Source of the DNA: Monosiga brevicollis MX1
Taxonomy: Eukaryota > Opisthokonta > Choanoflagellata > Craspedida > Salpingoecidae
DNA: 10,485 nt
NCBI RefSeq assembly: GCF_000002865.3
Contig: NW_001865061.1
Coordinates: 182,399-192,883, forward strand
Direction of reading: 5' to 3'
Position 1 is the first letter of the stretch. The number at the start of each line of letters is the position of its first letter. Positions 1 to 8,914 of the stretch are shown piece by piece. The position numbers were made by a program, and so were the translations under genes. Under the pieces are notes generated by a model. The model saw only the letters and a list, made by a program, of their open reading frames with translations. It did no database searches and was not told where the DNA came from.

Positions 1-157
1 CGCGCATGAGCAACATGTGCGTGGCACGCAATCAAATGCGAAAAAACGTTGGTCCTTTCACAGAAGGGCGCTAAGACGCGCGACTCATACCACATAGAGC
101 AGTCCGCCAAAAAAATATGATCCCGTCAAGCTTGCGCGGTTTACAAGGACGTGCCTC

Positions 158-158
<1 letters not shown>

Positions 159-224
<66 letters not shown>
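159..224. repeat. (GT)33 dinucleotide microsatellite
   Basis: Sixty-six bases of uninterrupted GT (AC on the other strand), flanked by unique sequence. It lies about 315 bases beyond the ACC stop codon. Pure alternating purine-pyrimidine DNA of this length is prone to slippage and to Z-form structure. Confidence 0.98.
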
Positions 225-226
<2 letters not shown>

Positions 227-368
227 CGGATCGTGGAAAAACATTCAACTTTCAAGGCGATGACAGTGCTGCTAACGAGAATTAGCATCATGACAGGTCG
301 GCCGGCGCCGTACCGGGCGGGAGAGGGGGTGCATATGTGCCGCCAAAATACACGAGGTGAAGAGCAAT

Positions 369-383
369 AAAAAAAAAAAAAAA
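369..383. repeat. A15 homopolymer
   Basis: A run of 15 A on the plus strand, directly preceded by GCAAT. On the minus strand, the ACC transcription direction, it is a T15 tract about 155 bases after the stop codon. It may sit in or near the ACC 3' end, but nothing else supports a function. Confidence 0.95.
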
Positions 384-538
384 GGAAACTGGCGTTAGAT
401 CTGAGTCATTTCAACAGAAATCATGTCAATTTGTTTTTGGTTCTCAAAATCTCGAAAAACGCACAGACACAGACAAACATCAAGAATCACATGTCAGTCA
501 CATTAGAGCCAAGCTTTCAATCACGTTCATGGCGCCGT

Positions 539-3500
539 TCAGGCACTCGCCTCAGCGGCTCCGGCACCTGTCATGTCGCGAAGGCTATTGCCCAGGGTGG
601 CGCGTTGCTCTGGCGACAGGCGGTCCATAAGCATGGTAATGGCCTGCAGTGCCACATCGCCCGTGGCCGAGGCTGCGGCTTCCTGGATGCGGCTCAAAGT
701 ACCTTCCACCTGGAGAGCCTTGAGGTTGCGTGCAATGGCCGACGAGCCCAAAAAGTGACCGGCCTCATCGATGTGCTCATCCAGCCACTTGGCCACCGCC
801 TCGTCTTCCTCCCACAAATGCGCCTTGTCCGCGCCCATGGCGTCAAAGAACCAGCGACGCACCATAAAGGCACTCTGCTCGCGTGTCATGGATGAATTGC
901 GCTGCAAAATCGCCTTGATCACCCGCTCCTCGCCCAAACGACGGCGCATGCGCCAGAAAAAGTACCGACGCGCCTGTGCCCAAGTCACCACATCCCGGAT
1001 GCAGTCCTTGTGCTTCATGCGACTGGCACGATCATGCAAATCCGCAAAGCTCACCGCCACCTGGTGGTACATGCTCTCCAACAAGTCATAGCGCTCCTGC
1101 AATTGACGCTGCAACGAACGCGCCTCAGGGCTCTCCGGGTCTTCCTGCGCCGTCAGCGCGTCCTGCAACGCCCGGTACTTCTCATCCAGGCGGTACATCG
1201 TGTCTGCCTTGGCCTGCTTCCGGAACTTGATGGCCACCAAGCCCTCGGGCTCCAAAACGCCACCCCGGCTGTCTGGGTCCGCATACATCTCCATCATATC
1301 CGCGTTGATAGTTGGGTCCACCACCACCCACGCACCACCGCGCAGCTCGCAGTTCGGGGGCAGATACACAAACACCGGCTGTCGGAAGGTGCGCAAGTTG
1401 TCCACAATCATGGCGCCAAATTTCAGCACCTGATCGTACATGTCGCGCATGCCTCCAGAAAACCCACGCCAATTGGCGAAAACAAACAGCGGCAGCTCCT
1501 CACCGTTGATATCGCGAATGGCCTGCGCCGTCTTGAAGGCCGAGTCGGGATACCACACCTGGCCAGCCTGGTTCAGCGTGCTTGCCACCGAATCGGGGTT
1601 GGCCGGGTCAGCCGGCAACTGCACCTCGACGGCGCGCGTCTCAACTGCAATGACACCAACAGGAGTGCCGCCCAGGCGCGCACGGCCCGAGACGACGGTA
1701 CGTGCCCAGCCTCCCATGACCTCGACAAAGCTGCCGCGGTCGAAAAAGCCCGACTGCCAGTCGTTGCCCACCTTGCGGCCCGCCAGCATCCACCGAGGAT
1801 CGTACGCCGTGCTCGTTGGCACAAAGCCAATCGTGCGATCCACTGGGTCTGGTCCGTACACATTGAGCTTGTCATCCACGTTCCAACGCAGTTGAGGCAA
1901 GGGCCCGCCCTGACGGCTCGGCACAAAGCTGATCCAGTTCAGGATCGACTTGACGCCATCAAAGTCGTTGCCGCAGACCAAATGTGAGACACCGTTGGAG
2001 TACATGATTTGCGGTCCACCCAGCTGGAGCGAGCTGCTGTACACCTCCTTGCCCAACAACTTGTTGATGGCCGTGTGGCCTGTCAAGATAATGTGAGACT
2101 GCTCGCTCTGAATGGTACGGTGACCCAAGCGCACCAGATAGGCACCGATGCCCACGGAGCGGCAGCTGACGAGTGTCAACGTAAAGTTGCTGTCGTATGC
2201 CAACGAGGTCTCGCCGGCAATCTGGCCCGAGCCACGCAGGTTCTCCACACCCAAACCATGCTCAGCCCCAAAGATGGCCGTGATCTTGTACCGCGTCTCT
2301 CCGGCCTCTTCCACTGCCGTGGCCGTCACCAATTCGCGCTCCGCAGCCCACTTGTAGTCCTCTGGCTTGAGATAGAGGTAGCGGAAGCCTTTCCACGGTT
2401 CAGATGGCGAACTCCACGCCACACAGAACTTGGACATGAGCTCCTTCGCCAGGCCAATGCGCGCACCAGAGTTAACGGCAATGTACACGCGGGGCAGACC
2501 CAGCTTGCGCGCCAGCTGCGAGGCCCGCAGGAAGAGCAAGTCCTCTTGTGGCGAAAAGGAGCCACTCACTACGGTAATGTCGTTGGCCACCAGAATCATT
2601 TCGCGTCCCTGCGGTACCTCCGGGGTTACCAGGCGCAGTCGCCAAGCCACCATACCCACATCGTTCACGCCGTCCGGACGCCGATCCTCCACCAGCTGTC
2701 CGTGGCGGTTGAGCACCAGCTCCACTGCCGTCACAGGCTCGTCTGGGACCTCTAGGCTTGGATTGGCTTGGGCCACCGCGGCCCAGCGCTGCTGCAGCGC
2801 CACGCGGAAAAGATCAATGTAGTCGTACACGTAGGTGGTGGCGTTTTGGCGCTGTGCCAGATATCGCTTGAGCTGGGTTCGGTCCTTGCACGGGTATGGC
2901 TCCTGCACGGCATGCCCATCCCAGGGTCCTGGATGCTCAGGATTGTAGTTCTGGAACTGCGTCTGCATGGTTCGCCAGTTGGTTACCTCCTTGTAGATGT
3001 GAATGCTCATGTTGTAGCCAGAGAGGTTGCTGACGTTGAAGCGAATGGGCATCTCGCGCCCATGCTCGGAGAGGCGCACGTTCATGCGAATCTCGGCCTC
3101 GAGAACGCGCAACTTCCACAGGCGCTCGCCGTAGCGCAGCACCATTTTCGCCAGCTCCTTTGAGTAGGCCTCTGGATCGAGCTCGACCACGGGCACAAAG
3201 TTGATAAAGACGTGGTTGCAGTCAGTGCCCTGGTAACGCTTGTCGGAGAAAACGACCTCAAGCTCGTCGAGGGCCTCGAGCAGAAGGCGCTCGCCGTGCT
3301 CGTGCATGAGGTCACGCGAAGCCTCGCGCTGCAGCAGATCAGGGTGACGCATGATTGTTCGTGCGAAGAAGCGGCGGTCTGTGGCACGTCCGCGGTTGCT
3401 GCCATTGCGCGCCGTGGCATAGTACAAGTGCAGCTGGGGATTGCGTGTGGTGCAGTGCTCAATGTTGTAGTTGGCCAAGCGGAAGAGGCCCAGCTTGAAG

Positions 3501-6500
3501 GCCAGCGCTGGATCCACGTGGCGATAAATGGAGTCCTCCTCAAACATGAGGCGCTGACGAAAGGTGTAGTACTTGGGATGAGTGGCGCGCTTGGTGATGA
3601 TAAAGCTGATGCGGCGGATGGAAACGGCAAAGAGGTCGTCGCGATGCTTGGCCACAAACTCTGAGAGGGCCGCCACCACCGTTTCGTCGTCCTCCATGTC
3701 GATTGGACTCTCATCCCAGCGCAGGGCAACACTGAGGACGTTGATGGGCTCGTCATCGTGCCCGCTGTCCTCAAAGAGCGTCTTGATCCAGCCCATTTGG
3801 GAGTCGAGGTCCTCGAGCGAGGTAAAGACGGCGAGGACGCCGAGGCGGTCTACAACCTCCTCCGGCCGCGTGGCTGCGACTCGCTGGAGCTGTCGTTCAA
3901 GTGACTGCAGATCGTCAATGCTGATGACGTTGTGCATTTCGGACGGCGGATCGGCCGGCGTACGCGAGCCGGATTCCGGGGAACCGGAGAAGAAGTTGGG
4001 GCGCTCGCTAGCCACAGAGCTGGCACTCGAATCAAAGAAGCTCACACCCGCACTGAGCGTCTCCATGACGTCCTGCATGGACGAGCGGCTGTGTGCACGA
4101 GACCGGGTGGAACCAGCCTCTTCCAGGCGGCGATCACGGTCAAGACCTTCGGGGTCCATGGCCGAGCGGGTCGGGATATGAAACTTGAACTGCACGACCA
4201 CGCGGCCATTGGGGGTGCGGCGGTGGCTAATGGCGCTCAAGCTGTAGGCCACGTATGCGCGGCGAACGTAGACTTCGAGGGCAGCTTGTACAATGGTTTC
4301 TGACTGGTGATAGAAAAAGTCGAGGAGCACGTCAAAAACAGCAGTCTGGGAGTTGACGAGCAACTCCAGCTTTTCGGGGGCGTAGGTACCGGAGAAGCTA
4401 TCTTCCATGGCCTCGAGGAAGATGGTTTCCATGTTGTTGCGGCGGCGCTCGTAAGAGGGCAGGTGGAGGCGAATGAGGATTTGGCGCGCCGTGAGCGCGA
4501 TAACCGAGCTGCCCGATGTGGAGAAAGAGGCCATTTCTTTGAGGAGGCTGGGCACGGAGCCCTTATCCTTGGTAATGACACGCTTGTCCACCATGGACAA
4601 GAGGAGGTGGCGCACGACAGTGTTGCGGCGGTGCAGGGCCGCATGGGCCATGACGTCGCGCATGACGGCTTGCTGGTCGTCGCCGTGCTTGGTCAGGAGC
4701 GTGCGAACAGCGTCCTCCTTGCTGCGGCTGTTGGTGAAAATCTTCTCGACCTGCAAATAGTCTTGCAGCAGGTCCTCGACCAGGCGAAGCGTGTACTCGC
4801 GATCACCCTCGCTGTAGGCCTTGGTGAGTGCAAAGATCTCATGGCACGACTGAAACACGGCATCCTTCTCAGCTTGCGTCGGCAAGGTCACGAGATAGTC
4901 GTAAATGACGCTATCGATGCGTGCAGCCGGGAAGCGGCAGAGAATCGAGGTAAAATTGCGCTGGTAGCTGCTCAGCTCCATTTGGATACCTTCCTCCACG
5001 CCCGCGGGCAACCGACCCGACAAGTTGGCCAGGAGGTCTGCGTGGAAAAGCCAAGAAAAGATGCGCATGAGATGATTGGGAGACCAAAGCATGCATTGGC
5101 GACAAAGTCCCCCAGAGCACGGCAAGTCGGGTCCAGATTTCACTGCGGTCTGCTGTGTGTTTCACCCAGGCCATCCGCGAGTGGCACTTTCTGTGTTGTA
5201 AACGTACCGCGCAATTGGAGAAGGGGCAGGTGACGGTCGCGACAGAGGTCAAAGAGAAGGTCAACAAGACGATTCAGGCGAGGGCGGAAGTATTCCTCGG
5301 GCAGCGGATAGCCCCGCATCAAAGCCTTGAGCTCGCCAATAATGGCCTTCAACACGTTGTGAGGTTTGCCCTCGGGCATTTGCAACGGGTCATACAGCAT
5401 TGGAAAGGTGCCTATGACCGACGCATGTGGGGGACCGAATGAGAAAAGGGGCAAGGTGGGGTATTGCTCAAGATTAGGCAGGGCAGGGCCGGGCAGGGTG
5501 CGTTGAGCCAAGATGATGGTGTGTGGTCCGCGCGCAAGCTGTACCTTCGTAAAGGGTAGGACGCTTGATCTGTGAGGGATCATCCAGGGAGAGCGTGGCA
5601 ATGACGTCGCCCGATTGGAAGTTGCAGCCCACAGCCATTTCATGTTTGAGCATGCCGGTAGCCCCGACATAGACGGGCGCCACCATCTTCATGGCTTCCA
5701 CCTCGGCAATGGCATCGCCGGCCTCCACGTGGGCACCATCCGCCACCAAATAATGCAGCAGTTTACCTGGAGCCAAGATGAAAGCATGGAGAAGATAGCA
5801 GCCCACGAGGTGAGGCTGAGCCGGCTAGGCGCACGGGGAAACTTGCGGCCATGGGACGACGGGCGCTGTAAAAGACCCGAGGTCTCCATCACAGCCGACC
5901 TACCAGTTGCAGTGGTGCGGCAAATGGAAGCATCCTTTTCTTTGTCAAAGATGCATGTCTTGCCGCCCACAACGACACGATAATGAGTGACGTCTTCCTT
6001 GACGTGAGTCAAGAAGGATGTGTCATTGAAGCGCACGAGAGAGGAGCCATCGTTCATGCGACGAATATCCACTGGTAGATGCGAATTGTTCATGGTCAAC
6101 ACGTACGAGGTTGGACCCGTGCATGTGGCCTAGGGTGGGTCGGCGCACACACGATGCTTGTTGGTGAGCGGGACAGGCACCATTGAAAGCATCGGGATCT
6201 GGAGGGCTCGAAGGGTATATTCATCTTCTTCCTACCTTGACTTTGTACTTGACGTTATCGCAAATGAGTTCAATATCACGCTCCAGCTTGAGCATGTCTG
6301 GAGAAAGGACTTGACCGCGAGTGAGGCCACTGCAGTACTCATCGCAAGCATTGTTGATCAGTGTGTCTACAATGTGCACAGCGGCACAGGGGACCGCGTC
6401 CAAAGGGTTGGGGCCTTCGACGCGAACGCGCTCCTGAATGAGACCATCAAGCCACTCAGTGGTGACGCGGTTGTTGCGAAAGTCATCGTGTTCGAGGAGC

Positions 6501-8547
6501 TTGACCAAGTACTCAGAGATGGTACGAAAGTCGGCTTTGATGCTCAGGTCCTGCAGGGCCATGACCATGGCGTTGCGGGCATCTTCGCGGGTTTCACCCC
6601 AGGCGAAGCAATGTCCAAACTGGGAGTCGGCAAATTCATGCAGGCCGCCGGTGGCAGAAACGGAAAAGTAACCCCACACGTCCACGGACGAGCGAAAGTT
6701 GAGTTCCTGGACGGTGCCGCCGCTGGGCTTGAAACCCTCATCCGGGTTTTCGGCGGTAATGCGGCAGGCAATGACGTGGCCATTGGGTTTGGGCACGGGG
6801 CGGGGATCATCAAAGTCAAAGGCGTTTGTGCCATACTTGGGCTGACCATACATGACGCGAATTTCCGGATTGCGGTGCAGAGGCACGCCCATGGCAATTT
6901 GCAGCTGAGCGGCGGGCAGATTGAGGCCCGAGACCATCTCTGAGCAAGGGTGCTCGACCTGGAGGCGGGGGTTGAGTTCCAGAAAGTGAAACTCCTTTGT
7001 CTCGGCGCTGTAGAGATATTCCACCGTGCCGGCGCTGACGTAGCCGACCATCTTGGAGAGGCGGACCGCGGCACGCTCCATTTCGCGGAAGACGTCCGGG
7101 TCAGCCACGGCAGCTGGGGCTTCTTCGATGATTTTTTGATGACGACGTTGGACCGAGCAGTCGCGGCCAAAGACGGACATGCTGTTGCCATACTCATCAG
7201 CCAGGACTTGAACTTCGAGGTGGCGCGCTGAAGAGGCCAGCTTCATGATGAAGACGGGGGAGCCGGGGACTTCAGCAAGGACCTGGCGATAGAGGGATGG
7301 GAAGGCATCCTTGTTGACGGCTTTGCGGATGCCCTTGCCGCCGCCACCCTCCGAGGCCTTGATCATGACGGGGTAGCCGATGCGGTCGGCCGCGGCCAGG
7401 GCCGAGTCGAGGTCGGTGACGCAGCCACGCATGTAAATGTCTTCGGGTACCTGCAGTGGCGTGCCAACAGGGCGGTCCGAATCGAAATCGACGGAGAGGT
7501 CCAGTCCACTCCAGGGCAGGCAGGGCACCTCGGCTGATTGGGCAACGATGGACGAGGAAATTTTGTCACCCAATGAGCTGGAGGAGTCCCGAAAGCAGAG
7601 GATTACATGAGGGAGGGGCGAAGGGAGGCACCGAGTGAGGACCAGAGCCACATGACGAAACGGAAAAGGATATGCGGTGTTATCACGCGTCAAGAGCGGC
7701 CAAAGTTCAGCGTGGGGCACGTACCGCATAGCGTGACCTGGTGGGCCGAGGAAAGTGATGCCTTTGGCGGTGAGGCCCTCGGGGAGCTTGGGGTTTTCGG
7801 AGGCATGGCCCCAACCGGCCCAAACAGCCTATGGAAAAAGAAAAGAAGAAAAAAAAACGCCCCTAGTGAGTGGGGCAATTGTCACCCGACCCATGTGCGG
7901 AGAACCGGTGCCAGGCTAGAGAGAGCGAGAAAAGATGACGGAGCCACTGGGGTGGCACACAAGGACGATGTCAAATCGCGCGGGCAGAAAAGGCAGAGGA
8001 AGCGTACATCAGCTTTGACGCGAACGGCAATGTCGATGATGAGGTCAACGTTGGCGTAGTTGTAATTGTTGGTACCACCGGGCACGTCGACGTGGTGGTC
8101 GGCCATGCGCACAAACTCGGCGTTGGCAGCCAGATCTTCGGGGGTGACCATGGCGATAAACTGGATGGCATGGTGATCCCCAAACGTGTTGTAGGCCCAC
8201 TTGCGAATGGAACGGATGCATTTGACGGCAGCAATGCCGTTGTTGCACAGGAGCAGTCTTTTGATGACGCGCTTGCCCTCGTAGGCTGCCACATATTCCT
8301 TAACCGTGCGCAGCATGGGCTGTGTGCCAGATCACAGCAGCAAACATGAGTCTCACTCGCTGAGAGGAGGTTGTGTTGTGTTGGATGATGAATGATTCAG
8401 TGCGCTCGCCGAGGAATGCCACAACGCGGCGCCCGTGTTTAAGAGTGGGGTAGGCGTGTACGCGAGCGCATGCAGTACCTTGGAGTTGTCGCCCTCCATG
8501 ACGGAGAGTTGATGGGCCGAGCCGCTGAGCGACCGATGATGCGGCAT
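539..8547 (-). CDS. ACC1: acetyl-CoA carboxylase, eukaryotic multidomain type (8 coding exons, complete)
   Basis: Catalyses ATP- and biotin-dependent carboxylation of acetyl-CoA to malonyl-CoA, the committed step of fatty-acid synthesis. Coding exons on the minus strand are 8547-8479, 8319-8008, 7828-7725, 7577-6236, 6129-5904, 5766-5545, 5411-5208 and 5037-539. They total 6,978 nt, giving 2,325 residues and a TGA stop; human ACC1 is about 2,346 and yeast 2,233. Biotin carboxylase spans about 38-545: glycine-rich ATP loop [13 protein letters not shown] at 235-247, QRRHQK at 305-310, [10 protein letters not shown] at 362-371 (E362, N364, R366, E370) and R434. The BT linker is about 590-684. 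The biotin carrier is 685-752 with EAMKM, biotinyl lysine K711. Central domains span about 760-1559. Carboxyltransferase runs from about 1560, with SGARIG at 1683-1688 and NWRGFSGG with R2017. The start is the only in-frame ATG after the stop at 8583-8581, in context ACCATGC. There is no mitochondrial presequence, so the enzyme is probably cytosolic. The family is certain. Exon 1 is the least certain exon because it is not conserved. Confidence 0.96.
5038..5207 (-). other. ACC intron 7 (phase 1, 170 nt)
   Basis: The donor is GCGCG|GTACGT and the acceptor CACGCAG|ACC. The split codon G+AC gives D827, making [14 protein letters not shown], which aligns gap-free with human LLELQDIMTSVSGR. This is the last intron; everything 3' of it is a single 4,499-nt exon. 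Confidence 0.95.
5412..5544 (-). other. ACC intron 6 (phase 1, 133 nt)
   Basis: The donor is GAAG|GTACAG and the acceptor TCATAG|GCA. The split codon G+GC gives G759, joining the end of the biotin carrier domain to the central region. A CTAAT branch-point-like motif lies inside. The plus (template) strand carries four GGG runs at 5481-5498. Confidence 0.93.
5481..5498 (+). other. G-quadruplex motif inside ACC intron 6
   Basis: Four GGG runs (5481, 5486, 5491, 5496) are separated by two-base loops on the plus strand, which is the template strand of the ACC gene. This meets the standard G3N1-7 pattern with very short loops. Formation in the cell is not shown. Confidence 0.7.
5767..5903 (-). 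other. ACC intron 5 (phase 1, 137 nt)
   Basis: The donor is ACTG|GTAGGT and the acceptor CTCCAG|GTA. The split codon G+GT gives G685, making ...RTTATGKLLHY at the start of the biotin carrier domain. It aligns gap-free with human RSPSAGKLIQY. Confidence 0.95.
6130..6235 (-). other. ACC intron 4 (phase 0, 106 nt)
   Basis: The donor is AAG|GTAGGA and the acceptor CCCTAG|GCC. It joins VKYKVK to [10 protein letters not shown] within the BT linker, the same length as the human protein at this point. Confidence 0.94.
7578..7724 (-). other. ACC intron 3 (phase 2, 147 nt, no in-frame stop)
   Basis: The donor is ATGCG|GTACGT and the acceptor CTCCAG|CTC. The split codon CG+C gives R162, restoring [13 protein letters not shown], which matches fungal GPPGNAMRSLGDK. 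The intron is 49 codons long and open in the coding frame, so it reads through as apparent ORF unless compared with the family. Confidence 0.95.
7829..8007 (-). other. ACC intron 2 (phase 0, 179 nt)
   Basis: The donor is GAT|GTACGC. The acceptor is CCATAG|GCT, preceded by a nearly pure pyrimidine tract of about 25 bases. Splicing joins RVKAD to [13 protein letters not shown], matching the continuous motif of other ACCs without a gap. Confidence 0.95.
8320..8478 (-). other. ACC intron 1 (phase 0, 159 nt)
   Basis: The donor is AAG|GTACTG and the acceptor ACACAG|CCC. It joins the 23-residue first coding exon to the exon beginning PMLRTVKEY. The donor is not ideal and the N-terminus is poorly conserved, so this is the weakest of the seven coding introns. 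It is supported by frame, and by an in-frame stop if the intron were read through. Confidence 0.7.
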
Positions 8548-8715
8548 GGTGCCGCCTGAGTGAGGTCCCGAGCGAGAGCGTCACGGGGACGGCAGTGGCA
8601 TTGAGCCACAGCCAGCAGACCGAGCAAAAGCACACAACATGCGTGAGACAGCCATTGATTGCACGATCCAGACTGAAGACGAAGCGATCCGGAATGAGCG
8701 GAGGTGGTACAGCGC

Positions 8716-8745
8716 CATCCGCGCGCGCGTGTGTGCGCGCGGATG
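8716..8745. repeat. GC-rich inverted repeat (11-bp arms, 8-nt loop)
   Basis: The arm CATCCGCGCGC (8716-8726) is perfectly mirrored by GCGCGCGGATG (8735-8745) around the loop GCGTGTGT. The stem would be very stable in RNA or as extruded DNA, and the alternating purine-pyrimidine core also favours Z-DNA. It lies within the candidate ACC leader intron. Confidence 0.9.
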
Positions 8746-8822
8746 AGAGCGCAAGTTCACTCGAGATGAGCTGCAATCGAGCAGCGGGCCATGGAGGAAA
8801 GGCACCAGCTATGCCATCTCTT

Positions 8823-8833
8823 CCCCCCCCCCC
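8823..8833. repeat. C11 homopolymer
   Basis: Eleven consecutive C on the plus strand (G on the ACC-sense strand), in the divergent region. Confidence 0.95.
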
Positions 8834-8912
8834 ACTATCTACCATGCCCTTTTTTATCAGCGCTGGATCCCCTGAACCCGGCTGCCGTTTTGGGCAGATA
8901 CGTACCTCGGAG

Positions 8913-8914
<2 letters not shown>

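Larger units (their letters stand above)
1..538. other. non-coding region downstream of the ACC gene
   Basis: I recognise no gene here. Downstream of the ACC stop codon (minus strand, reading leftward from 538) this should hold the ACC 3'UTR. I see no AATAAA or ATTAAA on the minus strand between 1 and 538, so I cannot place a cleavage site. The region contains a long (GT)n microsatellite and an A15 tract. The only open frames across 85-370 are translations of the GT repeat and are not credible genes. Bases 1-158 could be the flank of another gene, but no protein similarity is visible. Confidence 0.6.
8556..8905 (-). other. candidate 5'UTR intron of ACC (350 nt)
   Basis: On the minus strand CCGAG|GTACGTAT at 8905 has the same GTACGT donor as two proven introns of this gene. 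CACTCAG|GCGGCACCATG at 8556 is a good acceptor, placed 8 bases before the ACC start codon and preceded by pyrimidine-rich sequence. Splicing would remove several upstream ATGs, including a frame opening at 8845 that runs across the ACC start. This is inferred from sequence only, because a UTR cannot be tested by protein similarity. Confidence 0.5.

Noticed and set aside
85-370. Open frames encoding poly(Val-Cys) and poly(His-Thr)
   Set aside because: These are mechanical translations of the (GT)n microsatellite with no supporting start context or flanking similarity.
365-383. CAATAAA followed by A's as a plus-strand poly(A) signal or retroposed tail
   Set aside because: The A run follows immediately, with no upstream plus-strand gene and no target-site duplication that I could see. 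A simple homopolymer explains it.
1010-1987. 325-codon plus-strand open frame opposite the carboxyltransferase domain
   Set aside because: It is a shadow of the conserved minus-strand frame. Its composition (His-, Arg- and Leu-rich) reflects reading the complement, and it does not start or end near any plausible signal.
5038-5143. Starting the ACC large exon at the ATG at 5143
   Set aside because: Residues encoded at 5038-5143 do not match any ACC. Splicing at 5038 gives a gap-free match to the human and yeast proteins.
4307-5233. 308-codon plus-strand open frame opposite the ACC central domain
   Set aside because: It lies antisense to a certain coding exon, and its residues resemble no family I know. 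Long antisense frames are expected opposite GC-rich coding DNA.
5684-5695. Bacterial origin of ACC suggested by the EAMKM motif
   Set aside because: The domain order, introns and sequence throughout are of animal/fungal type. One Val-to-Ala change is not evidence of transfer.
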